64,000 nucleotides of DNA from Rotaria sordida (taxonomy: Eukaryota; Rotifera; Eurotatoria; Philodinida; Philodinidae): assembly GCA_905250125.1 (NCBI GenBank), contig CAJNOL010001010.1:1-64000 (forward strand). Reading direction: 5' to 3'. The notes beneath the pieces were generated by a model that worked only from the letters and a program-made list of their open reading frames with translations, did not search any database and was not told the DNA's origin. Every line of letters starts with the position of its first letter. The first letter of the stretch is position 1. The position numbers and the translations under genes are program-made. Below are positions 48,867-61,887 of this stretch, piece after piece.

Positions 48867-51800
48867 ACACGTTTGGCTCGCCGAAGCGCACCAGTTGCAA
48901 ATAAACATTCTTCACGATTTTTTATTAATTCTACTTTAAATTGTAATTTATACAGGTCTTCTATTTTTTTTCCAGAAAAAAATGTCTTATCGTAGATAGA
49001 TTATATGTAATGGAAAGCTGAAAGCAAAAATAGACAATCAAGGTTTATAATAAACGACATTCGATTGAAATTTTCTTACAGAATAAATTGCCATTGTTGA
49101 AAAAATAATTTAGTCATCTATAATGTTCTCTTGTTGATATGAGGGCAAATTTAGTCGATTTTGTTATGTTCATTATTTCAGATCGATTAATGTTTCGGAT
49201 TGTGTGAATATGTTTAATGTTACACTTATGCAATAATTTATCATTTTCATTGCAGTTGTTTACTTAATTTGAGTTCATTAAGATATGATAACAAAAAGTT
49301 CTTGTGGCAAACTGCAATTTAAAATAGAAAGATGGTAATCATAAAAATTTTTCATACAAGAGAGGATTCAATTAGTGTGAAGTTATTGATCATATCAGTT
49401 CTGTTTCCACTTTATTCAAAAATAAAATGTAATCATAATAATAACTGAAAATGACATATAACGAGACATATACAGAAGAGGCAGGCACCCGAAAATATAC
49501 AACGAAAATGTAAAGAATATGTGACATTTATTAAAGAAAAAGTACCTACATATATAACAATCAATTTTTGAAATAGCACAATTGAAAAATTGACTATCCT
49601 ATTGTTTGGAATCTGAAAAAGTACGTCTATCAGTGAATAGAAGTCTTACATCACTAAGTTGAACTTTGGGACAAATATGTCTTGTTAGAATCAATTGAAT
49701 TTGTTAATGTATTGGCAAATAATAAGGCAATACATCAGCATTTGATTTCCAAGATTTAGGATTACAGGCTAACAACTTCGGTTTTGTAGCCTGGCTGGCC
49801 ATGTCGACAGTTCTGTATTAAACACACTGTTGACTGATTAAATTTTTGATGAGATTAAAATGTGTAGTTTCTTGAGCCAAATTCAAGTATGTATTGTTTG
49901 TTGTAAACCTGTGACTTTTCTCCTATAAGAATGCTGTAATTTTTCTTACTTGTTTTCATGTCGTCAATATTTTATCGCTTGCATAGTTCAGCGAAAATAA
50001 AATTTTGATCTCGAATATTCTGATTTTTATATGCCATTTCGATGGCCACTCACTCAAACATGAGGAAACGGTTTGACGAGATACATTGTCTTCGCCACTT
50101 GGATCAGTATACAGACAATCATTGCTGTAGCAACATTTTACTCCCATTATTATTTACTGTATTTGTAAAATGACGGTTAAACTGAATCGGTTTATCTAAT
50201 GTGATTGTTACAGTTTAGATGAGAATTCGATCTAGTAACATGATAAACTAGAAATGAATGGCAACTAAAGTAAGCTCTCACTCTATTCTCATTCTCTAGA
50301 AATAATAAAAAGCATTTACAGATTGCTATAATATTTATGTCGGTTAAACCTGCTGGTTTCTGCTTGAAACATATGCCTAAAATTTTACTTGTGTACTAAT
50401 GCATTCAAGCAAACATTCTCGAAAATCAAGAAGGCGTACTATTTTATTTTCTATCTCCTTGAACAGCAATTGTTATCGCAAAAAGTATGCCTCCTCATAA
50501 TTAGGTCCATGTATGGTATAAGGTTAGAAAGTTTTCAGATGCAATCTATACGGAATTGAAGTTTGAAAGACGATCAGTTGTTCAATAGAAAACGGCAATC
50601 TTTCAACACTTTTGTGTCATAGTCGATGCAAGCAAGAGAAAGAGAGTAATTGTTTTAGGTACTTCAACAATAATTCGTAATTGTCTTTCAACAAAAACAA
50701 TTTGCTATTGAAAATGTCCGATATCGTCAAAGTAAAAGTCAATGAACACATTTTTTCTTCAATATCTACTCTATACATTGCCATTTTTTGGCTACAGTAG
50801 TTTATCGCAAAATATAAAATATATGTCGTCGCGTGTGATCTTATTGAGTTTTCATAAAACTTTGTTGTTTATGCAAACGACGATTGCTAATGACTGTTGC
50901 AGTATCCTACTGAGAGAGCTAAATCATTTCTCTCCTGTATCGCACCGGCTACGATAGAAATTTTAGTATATGTCAGGCTTTATGAAGTACTTTTGATTTC
51001 ATTATAGGTCGTAAAAATACGCATTATCACACATTCCCTCTTTTTGCTTCGTGATAAGAACAGATGCGTTCTTTATCTCTTGCATTCATTTTGATGTCAT
51101 CCTTTCTACCTTTGAAAGAGAACGACAATGATGAAAGAAATTAATAATTATCCAGATAATGATCATCATGCAGTATTACAACATCAGAAACAACAAGACA
51201 TTGTATCAAGTGAACAAGTGATGTGGATTTCCAAGTTTTTATTGGAGTGTTCGGAAGCAGCACTGGATGTACATCAGTCTTTTCAGAAGAGTCATTCTAA
51301 TCAGCAACAACAACTCTGTCAACCCTAGACTCGCACCAAACTCAAACTGTTTCGATTCAGAGAGGAGGCGAGGTGAGTTCGAGCCGCCATGATCGCGATT
51401 TCCACTTCACTGACAATGAAGTCTCATCAGATGGCAAGTGAGGAGTCAGGACTGGGTGCGTGAGAGTGAAGAGATAATTCTTATTCACTCTCATCCTCAC
51501 CCTTATCTACCTACTCTCTAAACATTATTCTTGAATCATAATAGCCACGAGCAGTAATGAACAATGTTAACATTTATTCAAAAAAAAAGATAATTTGAAA
51601 AAAAATGGAAAAACTTTATTTCCTTTCTCTTCCCGACTTCTAAAAAGCATCGAGCACTTTGAAACCTTATGCAAAATTCGAAGTTGACGTATCACCTCTT
51701 ATCTAAGTCGCAGCATATTTGCGCATGCTATATAGAGGTAGTGTGATAGCGATAGTGTCGAGTATTTTTATTGACTTTTGCTATTCTAATATTTCTTTTT

Positions 51801-52330
51801 GCCTCGTAAAAAACCTAGGAGAAGCTTCTGTCAACAGTCACTCGCAGTTTTGTAAGCTCGACTCGCACTAACTCAAAGATAACCTCAAAATATGGTCAAG
51901 ATATACCCGAAATACGAATGCTTTTTTCGAACATTTTGAGCTTATGCAGTGCCGAACTCACTCAAGTTCAGCCAACGGTTCAACAACATTCGATAATATC
52001 AATTCCAACAGTATCGGTATCGCAACATGCGCACCTCATACATGACTGCATACGATTATGATTAGGGGTGAGACATTTTATTTAATGAGACTTAATTAAA
52101 GTCATTTGTGAAGTGACTCGACTTAACACTTAATATTAAGTAACTTCAGATTTAATACTACGTGTTAAGTGGCAACTTTAAACTTAATTTTAAATTAAGA
52201 TAAATGTTCTACCCCTAGTTATGATTGCTATTTTAAAATTAAGTAGCAACACATGTTGACATTAACTGGGGGAGTCTGTTTCGCGTCATATTCTAATTGG
52301 AGATATTGTGCGCATGATCAATACTTTCAG
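48867..52330. other. 3.5-kb spacer upstream of SLC5 gene
   Basis: No intact gene is seen. It includes the ART-TPR 3' flank and a 155-bp MITE at 52063-52217. The 66-codon frame at 51128-51328 (His/Gln-rich start) and others at 49956 and 50742 are unsupported. Promoter or 5' UTR of the SLC5 gene should lie in the last part, since TTTCAG immediately precedes its ATG and could be an acceptor for a 5' UTR exon. Confidence 0.5.
52063..52217. repeat. 155-bp hAT-like MITE
   Basis: Terminal inverted repeats taggggtgagacattt and (reverse complement of right end) taggggtagaacattt. Flanked by ttatgat on both sides (52056-52062 and 52219-52225), so a 7-8-bp target duplication. The AT-rich interior is made of aagttaagt-like inverted blocks. 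Confidence 0.8.
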
Positions 52331-55300
52331 ATGTATCTCGGTTGGATCGATTATGCAATTTTAGGTGTGCTTTTGAGTAAGTCTAAATATAGATTTTTCT
52401 CGGCACAGACAACTGTTTGTCCAACATTTATAGGTTTCTCGGCTGGCATAGGTATCTATCAAGGTTGTATTCGTTCGAAACAATTGTCAGCGAGCGAATT
52501 TCTCGTTGCCGATGGCCAAATGACGGTAACATAATTTTAAGAAAAATATACATGCATACCCAGGTCAATGATTCCAATCTCCAGAAATAATTGGATTTCA
52601 CTGGAACCGGCAGGAAAGATGCAGATAAAGTCATCGTATCCGACAGGAAGACACTAGAAATTGCTGGAATGCGGAAGCAATATTCGGCCGGAAAGAACAG
52701 AAAGTTGACCGCAATCCATTGAAAAAAATCCGAAAAATTTCTCGCCGGAATACTGCTTCCACGTTCCAGCAATTTCCGGTGTTTTCCTGCCGAAACCGAG
52801 TCGTACTCCTTGAACTGGGTAGACGAAATTCTTACTATTTTCTCTTATAGGTGTTGCCAACAGCAATAAGCTTGCTGGCAGGTGCCAGGTCTGCAGTCAG
52901 TTTACTTGGAGTACCTGTAGAGTTCTATCTATATGGAACCATGGGATTGTATGGCAGTATGTAGCAAAATATTTGTCCACATGTGAAAACATGTGTCACT
53001 CTAGAATGTTATTTAAAATCTGTCTCACTCTACGGTATTGTTCTTTTTTTAAGTATTTGCTTCACTTATGGCAACCTATATAACGACAAAAGTGTTTCTA
53101 CCTAAACTTCGTCAGACTGGAGATGTCAGTATTTATTCTGTACGTATATAGACTAGTGGCAGAACCACTCATGGAGATGGAAGCTGAACTCTCCTATCGG
53201 AGGATACAGCTCCTCTCACTAGCGAACTCCTGGTTCTACCATTAATCTAGACATAATTTCCAAAATTCTCAAACAACTTTTTCTCAATAATAGTATCTTG
53301 AGCGACGCTTCTCACTATCAGTTCGTATTATGGTGACATGTACTTATATTCTTGGCACAGTGAGTAGAATAAAAGTAATTTCGCACTTGAAAATCAGTAC
53401 ATTGTGTGTCAAGATTCTATATATGGGTGTTATTCTCTATGGGCCGAGCTTGGCATTGAGTCAAATGACTGGGTTAAACATTTGGCTTGCAGCTGGTTCA
53501 TGTGGATTGGTTTGTACAATTTATACAAGTATTGTAAGTACACGTCACGAACTTTGCAATGAACGAATCTTGAATCTTTTTGAACAATTCAACGTTTCGT
53601 CTTCAAATAAATGGTAGGGTGGAATTAAAGCTGTGATTTGGACTGATGTTGTACAAGCTGTCATGATGTATCTTGGCCTTATTGTGTCGATTGTTTTTGG
53701 TATGTATCAATTATTTCGTTATTTGAAATAGCAATTTTCATCTTTCATAATCGTATAGGCATCATCGATGTCGGCGGAATCGCAAAAGCGGTTGAAACAG
53801 TGTCTAGCGGAAATCGATTTCAATTCCGAGTGTACGTATATGAACGAATATAATAGAATGGAAGATTGGAAAAGACAACGATTGTCGAAAATATTCTCCT
53901 CTCCTCAGAATCTTTCTCGACGTTGCCGAAAAATATGTCAATGGCCTATCCATCCTATAGTCTATGCCTGATGAAAAGTTTAGCTTGAATGGTCGAAGTC
54001 TTGCTGATTAACGATGTAAATATTGTTTCAAATAAGTATGAAAACCATATAATTATATTATCACTTTTGTTTGCATACCATTTCTTGCATTTTTTTGATC
54101 GGTATTTAGTAGATGTTGATAGGAAAAACTAGGATTTTAGTCAAAAGCAATAATATATTTAGAATCAGCAGGAAATACTGAGTCGACTTATATGAGTTTC
54201 AACGTTTTTCGTAGTACTTTACTCTTCTGGAAAAATTCATCAGAGGTTGTCCCAGCGTCCACCTAAAAAATGAGTTTCACCAACACACCATTGTTATTGT
54301 TTAGTTGTCTGTTCTTGTGTCTTCGAATAATGTTTTACAAGCTCTGAAGTTGTTCTTCGTTGTTCAAAAAATTTTCTAATTAAATTCATTTTATAGCTGG
54401 ACACTGGCAGGACCCTGATGAAGTTTTTCAGAAGAGTAAAATACTATGAAAAACTTTGAAACACACATAAGTTGACTCAGTATTTCGTGCTGATTCGAAA
54501 TATATTATTACTTTCAACTGAAATCCTACTTTTTTCTATCAACATCTACTAAATACCGATCAAAAAATGCAAAAAATGATATGTAAACAAAAGTCAGATT
54601 ATCTTTTTTTTTTAACAAAGGCCACTTCTACAACAAATTGAAAAGTATATGACTTTGTAGTCATTTCTTCGAGCTTTCCGAATCAATGAAAAACCCATTT
54701 TGCCTTTTTTTCTTATCTCAAGATATATGAAAAAACAGTAAACAAAAGTGATAATATAATTATATGGTTTTCATGCTTATTTGAAACAATATTTACATCG
54801 TTAATCAGCAAGACTTTAACCATTCAAGCTAAATTTTCACCAGAGATAGTTCATAAGATAGGTAGTCAATTGACATTTCTTTTGGGTTCGGAATCTCTTT
54901 CTATCGAAAATATCAACATTTTGAGCAAAAATGGGTCTTGATCCTTCAGAAATAGGTTTATTTTCTTTATCAAAGAGTTCCTTGTGAAATTCTGCATTAG
55001 ATAAGTTCTGAATAGAGAGCAACTGAAAATAGTCCCAAAATGGCTGTTATCTGCTCCTGTCCTTTAGCTATTTCCAATCTCCTTTGTCTTTCAGTGATAC
55101 TCTAGATCCATCTGTTCGTTACACTTTCTGGAGTGTGCTGATTGGTTTCACAGTTTTTGACATAGGCATATATGGATGCACACAGACTCAAGCACAAAGA
55201 TACATGTGTGTCAAAGATACAAAGACAGCAAAAAGGTATTTTGTGATCAAATTTACAAATTGTCAATTTTGTTCACATAGAGTTGTTTGGATTAATTATG

Positions 55301-56643
55301 CAATGAATGTAGTGCTGCAAATTCTATTAGCATGCGTTGGTTGTGTTATCTATGCAAAGTATAGTCAATGCGATCCAATTAAAGCTAAACTGATTTCGAG
55401 ATCAGATCAAGTAGGATAATCAATGCATAGAAGTTTGAATAGAATATGTCTTTTTTTTTCTTGACACAGTTGTATCCTTTGTTTGTTATACAAACATTGG
55501 GACGATTTCCTGGTTTCACTGGTATTTTCATAGCTAGTATTTTGAGTGCATCGTTAAGTACAATTTCGAGTGGAGTCAATAGTATAGCAACAGTCATTGT
55601 CGAAGATATCTATAAACGAATATCAATCGCACGCCCAATGTCAAACGAACGCCAAGCGACGGTATCTAAGGTCTTGTGTAAGTGTCATTCTCTGTCTTGT
55701 CACAGTTGTGTTACCTATGAATTGTAGCGATCGGATTGGGTCTTTTCACCATATTTCTCGCATTCATCGTGTCTTATATGAAAACCAACATTATGACAGT
55801 TAGTTTCGTTCTATAGTTCTTGTATTTGTCCAACTGCTTTCTTTTATTTTTTTTTGTCCAGATAGTTTTACAAATCTTCGGTGCCTTTACAGCTCCCATC
55901 CTTGGTGTCTATTTACTTGGATTCTTTACAGCACGTGTTCAAAGTCGAGTGAATATATCAATTGCATTTATTCAATAGACCTTATATATGATTTCGTTTG
56001 TTCATTCCATAGAGTGCTCTTGTTGCTTTTACTCTCTGCCTGACATTTCAAATTTGGATTGCTGTTGGAAGTACTGTCACTGTAAAACCGCCTAATAAGC
56101 AAGGTGGATTATTGCCCACTTCAGTTGTTGGATGTATGCAATCAGTGAATATCAGTGTACCGATGTCAAAGAATCAAAAGTAATGCCGTTTGGCACAAGT
56201 AAAAAGAGACGAACTCATATTTTCTTTCGATTATTAGCTACAATCCATTGATATCACTCTACTCCATAGCACCTACGTGGTTTGTTTTTAATGGTGCCAT
56301 TATCACTCTACTCCTTGGACTAATCTTTAGCTTCATTTGTGGTAAAATAAAAAGATTTTCAGGAGAGAGAAATGATTGGCTTAAAAATTAATTAATTTTT
56401 TTTCGATATAGATTCAAAATATCCAAAAATAGTAGATAAATCATTGGTAATAACTCGAGATGACATATTCTCGTGTTGTTCATCAAGAAAAGTGAGTATC
56501 ACTATATTATCGAGTTATTAATTCATTACGTTTATTACTTGGTTTTCTTATAGGAAGTTATGAAACTAACAATAGCACAGAAATATAATGGAATTTCAAC
56601 GGATAATACAATGATCGAAAAGGAATCCATGCTTAAGACTTGA
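52331..56643 (+). CDS. SLC5-family sodium-coupled solute transporter
   Basis: Plasma-membrane Na+/solute symporter, closest in my reading to the SMCT/SMVT branch (monocarboxylate or vitamin/iodide transport; exact substrate unknown). Seventeen exons: 52331-52376, 52434-52525, 52851-52956, 53054-53139, 53294-53359, 53414-53533, 53618-53699, 53759-53831, 55095-55235, 55281-55410, 55470-55677, 55728-55798, 55862-55948, 56013-56179, 56238-56341, 56412-56491, 56554-56643. Total 582 aa (human SMCT1 610), with phases consistent throughout. Many hydrophobic helices; family blocks include GWIDYAILGVLL, FLVADGQMTVLPTAISLLA, GGIKAVIWTDVVQAVMM, YGCTQTQAQRYM and FIASILSASLSTISSGVNS. Intron 2 holds a short MITE and intron 8 (1.26 kb) a large foldback element. 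The start ATG follows TTTCAG directly, so a 5' UTR exon is possible. Confidence 0.88.
52558..52822. repeat. Foldback MITE in SLC5 intron 2
   Basis: Ends tacccaggtcaa and (reverse complement) tacccagttcaa, with inverted interior blocks aaattgctggaa, ggaagca and tattc/ccggc. GC-richer than the neighbourhood. Several ccggaaa blocks recall the minisatellite at 2490-2615, but homology is not shown. Confidence 0.7.
53900..54920. mobile_element. About 1-kb foldback element in SLC5 intron 8
   Basis: Left arm (about 53900-54275) and right arm (about 54390-54920) are inverted copies. Blocks such as tttagcttgaatgg, cttgctgattaacgatgtaa, atattgtttcaaataag and tagtagatgttgatag recur on opposite strands. 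The right arm has an extra about 120-bp segment (54600-54720). No transposase frame; exact ends unclear. Confidence 0.8.
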
Positions 56644-56934
56644 TCCATGTATTCGTTTCGTAAAAACAAATTTGAAATTAAAGAATAATTGAATTTGATA
56701 TCCTCAATGACAATGTCTGTAACACATACATATGGATCAGTGATACTAATTGATACGTGATCAATACGAGATGGATGTTGATAGAGCCAAAGGAAAGAAA
56801 ACATCCCATTCAGATAGTGATGGGAAGCGGTATCACTTACCAAGGAAGGTTCCCAAGTGATCCAGCACTTTTAAGTCGAGACTATATTTATCATGTATGT
56901 CATAGTGAGCTATGAAAATTGTCAAAAGAGTTCA

Positions 56935-57390
56935 AACTGGTAGCTTGTTGCTGTTTAGATATTGCATCTTTACGATGTTCGTTAGCTCGATGCTGTGGTC
57001 TTCTCACGAGCACCAGAAAAACTTATTTTCGAATTTCACCTTGAAATTTTGCACAGAGACAGATCTTAATGAGAGTGATTTATCGTGAAAGTTTCAGCTT
57101 ATCCAAGTGCTTCTAATCTGAAATAAGAACATGAAAATTTGCCTATGTAAATGGTGTCAAAAATACATTCTGTTACCATAGCCGCATCTTAGAATAGCAA
57201 CAACAAAAAGATCTGAAAATTTTACGATAGACCATTCCCATCAAGATCTATCTCTGTGCAAAATTTCAAGGTGAAATTCGAAAATAAGTTTTTCTGGTGC
57301 TCGCGAGGAGACTACCACATCGAGCTAACGAACATCGTAAAAATGCAATATCTAAACAGGAACAAGCTATCAGTTTGAACTTTTTTCACA
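56935..57390. repeat. Palindromic element, family copy 3 of 3
   Basis: Arms about 56935-57076 and 57236-57390 are inverted copies with few mismatches: tagatattgcat/atgcaatatcta, cgatgttcgttagctcgatg, accagaaaaacttattttcg and ttcaccttgaaattttgcac. Related single-arm copies lie at 31030-31230 and 10980-11215. Confidence 0.8.
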
Positions 57391-57454
57391 ATTTTCATAG
57401 AGAGATACCTTCACCAAAATTTTAGCGTTGTATACCCTTTATTCCGATTAGTAG

Positions 57455-57488
57455 GATGTTCATCAAAAACTGGTTTTTGATGAACATC
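57455..57488. repeat. Perfect 16-bp hairpin
   Basis: The arm gatgttcatcaaaaac, a 2-bp spacer tg, and the exact reverse complement. The role is unknown; it may be the centre of a small palindromic element. Confidence 0.85.
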
Positions 57489-58699
57489 ATGGTTTTCAGA
57501 CAAGTCTTTCAATCTAGCAATGAAGTAGCTTGAGAACTGGGTTAGAAAAATTGGCCAACCCATCTAAAATGTACAACTTCATGATGATATCAGTCGGGAT
57601 CGTGTAGAAATGACCTGCAACAGATGTCATCTTTACCAGTCCCAAGTTAGATGGGTACTTTTTCAACATGATTCCATCACTCGCGTTATGACACATTGTC
57701 TATTATCAAGTCCTCCCCTTTTTTTTACGGAGAGCAGGATAGTTATAGTTTGCTACTTGTATCTCTAAGTCCAAGTTATTGAAAAACAAAAGAAAATATA
57801 AATATTTACTTTAATACCTTACGTACGAACGTTTAACATAATAATGATGATAAAAAAAGACAGTCCATCTAAGCCACGAGTGAGTATGTTCAATCGAAGG
57901 CCAAAGATTTTGTTTAATTTAAGATAAATGATAGAGGCAAGCGCTTTATAAAGTTTGTCCGAAAGGTTTGAAAATACAGGACCCAGAAATAGAGGATTTG
58001 TGGAACTAATATTTGAAGAGGAACTTGACAGATTGAAGGGAAACTTTTTTCGAATACGCATAACTATGAGTTACACCAAAAGTCAATTTGTTAGTTGAAT
58101 CGATTGAGTCTTTCATATTTCTATGGTTTTTGCTTCAAGAGGAAAAATCACGATTTTGAGCAACTTTGAAGCTTCATAGCTCGAGACTTACAAGTGATAG
58201 AGGTCCAAAAATTCTTAGAATAGGCATAACTGACGAATTTTAATTTTTAGTTAAAACTTAAGCTCTATTGAATATTGCATTTGCGCTGGAGGACTTCATC
58301 AAAGTACGATTTTCGACGAACTTATCTATGAGCTAATCCGATTGTTTAAGAATAGCTATTGATATGTTAAAAGTTCGATCTTTGATCTAGAGCGTGACAG
58401 GGCAATCAGCTTGACATACCTAAGGGCGACACAGAAAAGGGAGCGTATTTGAATATCAAAATAAAGTGATTAATCAGGTCGGCACTCCTACACTTCAAAT
58501 TTAAGTCTTTGACTAAATATCGTCTTGATTATTTCATCTGAGTAACTGTGGATAGAGAACACTAGAGTTATCATCTTGTTTCACTATCTCAATGTGAGTC
58601 TCTCAAGAACTCAGTACAGCCTACAAAGGGCCTGAAAGCAGGTGCGGATGTGAGTGTAAATGAAGAGAAGAGCCACACGCACACCCCATCCTTCTATGG

Positions 58700-58960
58700 C
58701 TATTTGACTATTTCATAGGTATTTAAATATTTCATAGCTATTTAACTTTTTCAAAGTTATTTAAAATTTCCATAACTATCTGATTCTTGTGTAGCTATTT
58801 AGACATCTCATGACTATTCAAAGCTTCCATAGCTATTTAAATACTTGTCAACTATTTAAATTCTCAGAACTATCTATATCTTAATTACTATTCAAACTGT
58901 CGTAGCTTTTCCAATACTCATCAAGTATCTAAATCTTCATAGCCGTTTGATTACGTGTTC
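58700..58960. repeat. Degenerate about 17-20-bp tandem array
   Basis: About 14 diverged copies of a unit resembling tcatagctatttaaatat. The unit length drifts between about 16 and 21 bp. Confidence 0.7.
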
Positions 58961-59107
58961 GCTGTTCATTGAAGATCAGATATTTGTAAATAGCGTCATA
59001 TATAGCTGTTTAATACAAAATACTTTTCAATCATTTACTGCACTAAAAAATAAATATTTTTTTGTTTTTAAAATTAACCCTTTCGCGTCGATGGGGCCAA
59101 CCGGTGG

Positions 59108-59290
59108 GTCCCGCTATAGGGTGGTCCAAAAACTCATTCATTGTAGAAAGAATTGAATATCTGTGCTATCCTTTGACCAAAGGAGCTGATTTTTTTACTC
59201 TTGATAGAGGAATGTTCATAGCTCATATTGATAAGAGAAACATCGATAAAAGTTGTTTTGAAGTACAATATTTGCTACAAATAAAGAAAT
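59108..59290 (+). repeat. Solo copy of the 170-bp MITE unit
   Basis: Starts ctatagggtggtccaaaaac, as at the ends of the 45349-46246 cluster, and continues with gaattgaatatct, gagctgattttttta and tgatagaggaatgttca in the same order as that unit. Confidence 0.75.
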
Positions 59291-61685
59291 GAAACCTTTC
59301 ACGAATTATGAGCAAGCAATATTCATATCGCCGCGAATGGGTTAAGCTCAGGCACTTATTTAACGGTGCTCATTGTTTTCGAGCAAGTATGTGAAGGGGG
59401 AGGAAAACGACGAAATATCTCGATGGAAATGTCTTCGTGGTAGTTAATCATTTATGAGCGATACTATTTTGAGACATTTAGCACTTGTTAATAAGGTATT
59501 ATAGTTGCTTATTGATGTTGAGTATTTTGAGAAGCAGCTACTGCATGTAATACATAATGTAAAGGTGATCATTGTTATGTAAAATATAGTGAAAGCTATC
59601 AGGACAAGAGGTCATGCTTCATTATGAGTATATTTTCTAGATTAAGTGTTTCCAAATTTAGACTACAACATTTTTTTAAATTGTTTTGTTATGCTGTTAG
59701 ATATATCGTATATATATTGTTCGAGTTAAGAAAACTGTATGTTTAAACACAAACTTATGATATCAGTGTTATGAATTTGAATCCATCTAATGAAAAAAAA
59801 CCGAGGCAGTCGTCGAAATTTGATTGTTTAATTTTTTATGAGCAATCGAAAGTTTATCATCTAAAATTATTAAAACAAAATTTTTAGTTCATTTGGATGT
59901 TCTATAAAAAAGTTAGCCTATACTGATTTTTCAAAACTGCATATACTTACCATTAAGTAAATAGTCAGAAATCGTTCCATAAATATTCCACTAAGATTAT
60001 ACTTCAATAAATCAGAGAATACCTTTATGTAAGATAATTACAAATGCTTCAACATTCTTTTTCTTGAATACACTAATCATAGCATTACACATATTACTAC
60101 AGTTTTCACTTAGACGGATAAAAGTGACAATTCTGCTAGGATATTTAATTTATATTAAAGCCATCAATGACTTCATAGAGTCAGAAAGAGTTTTGTCTAT
60201 CCACTGTTCGTGTATATAACTTGCACAATGTATAATTAAATTATAATATGCTGCGATTGTGCGTCCTACTTAATGATGCTAACAGTAATGCAAATATAAA
60301 TAGCAACATAGATGTTTTAAAAAATATTTGCCATAAATGACTAAATTCAAGATAGAATAATCAAGTTCAAAGGATTCTTTCTGGGAATACATAGAAGGTT
60401 GTATACTGACTTCTATTCGATAGAATTTATTTCACTTGATGCAATTTTTCTATTAATTTCAAAATGAATTCGAGTATATCTTCCACGACAAATGGGCCAC
60501 TTTTGAATATCTTTCAATAAGTCTCCCAAACCGATCCTAGGAGATCCCACGCTAATTCTTACATAAGTTTATAGTGCTCGGTGTGTACCTTACAATTACA
60601 CCAACACGACTTCTATTGATTAGGTATTTCATGACATCGATCCCTGCTAAAATCGCGATTCCGGTCAAACTCGTGACTTTATGGAAGGTCTACTGAGTGA
60701 TATAAACCATTGAAAGAGCTGAATTTTTTCCACAGTAAGTACTCAATGAAAGTTCTCTATAGCCAAAATATCGGCTTCTAACATGCGTTGTTCGTGGAAT
60801 ACGCATATTCACATAATACCGAAAAATGATCATTTTCCAGTGCACTTCATAGTACTGATTAATTCATCCATAGTTCACTCATTCAAACTCATTTTTTAAG
60901 ATAATTACATAAACTTGAGATGTGTGCACTTTAAGTATTTTAAGTCAAACAGATGCATTTTTGCTGGGATACATCTATGATAAAAGACCACAAAATACAC
61001 CGCTTTTGGCAATAATGTGCTCAAAAATGTTTAAATACTTTGGAAATGGAACAATATTTTTTTTCAAAATATTTACATCGAAATTCGTAAAACTCCCCTT
61101 TCTACAACAAATTTCAAGATCAGATAAGTATAACAATTTCAGTCGTTATTTATGTGGATTGACTCATCGAGCAGCATAACTGAATTTCTGATTGTTGTAT
61201 TCAGTATATTTCACACCATCACTTTTTATCAAAGAGAAAAGACGAATTCGAGAATCTTTTGTATCATCATCGTATCCTCCCTATTTTCATGATAGTCCCA
61301 TATCCGGGATACGATGAGGATCTAGAAGATTCATTTTTTCTCTCCTTGACTTGACCTCTCACAAAATCAATTAAACGAAGTTCCATCAACAAAAAGATAA
61401 TATAAACAGAATATTGTAGAGTGAAGAATCATTTCTCACTTTTCTTGTGAAGATTGCGTCGAATAGAATACAAGAGAAACAAAAAATCAATGCTTACATT
61501 CTTTCTTTTTATTCCTATCAATATAACGACATGACGTAAATTTTGATTAAATTGTTTTTCTTTTTTTTTCCTCTTGTTAGATACAACTATGTGTTCGAAA
61601 GCATTTTTTCATAGACATATATCATTTCTCATCAACTGCTTTCGCCATCCAAAATACACGCAAGCCAATAGAGATAGAATGAAAG

Positions 61686-61820
61686 TTGAGAGCAACATCG
61701 AATAAAGGTCCTAATAGATATTTACGAAAACGTAATGGAATTATTACTTATCGTAATATTAAAAAAGCACGTTACAACAGAATGCGCAAGAAAATGTTTC
61801 TTTCATTGATATTTCGATAA
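61686..61820 (+). other. Short Lys/Arg-rich open frame
   Basis: A 44-codon stretch closed by stops on both sides, very basic (for example NRYLRKRNGIITYRNIKKAR). It has no ATG near its start and no recognised family. It could be a coding relic or chance; it directly precedes the GH31 gene. Confidence 0.2.
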
Positions 61821-61887
61821 TTCGAAAACACTCGCACACTTTTTGGTAAATATTATCGCAAAGTAATATTCCATCCAAAAAAAACTA

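Larger units (their letters stand above)
56644..61887. other. 5.2-kb spacer upstream of GH31 gene
   Basis: It contains a palindromic element (56935-57390), a perfect hairpin (57455-57488), a degenerate tandem array (about 58700-58960), a solo copy of the 170-bp MITE unit (59108-59290) and long unassigned AT-rich sequence from 59.3 to 61.6 kb. The open frame at 60922-61179 is unsupported. Confidence 0.55.

Noticed and set aside
53768..53971. 67-codon frame starting in SLC5 exon 8
   Set aside because: It is a shifted frame over exon 8 that runs into the foldback element; the exon 8 frame that fits SLC5 is a different one.
52331..56643. SLC5 gene broken into fragments by insertions
   Set aside because: All 17 exons join in phase; the insertions are confined to introns.
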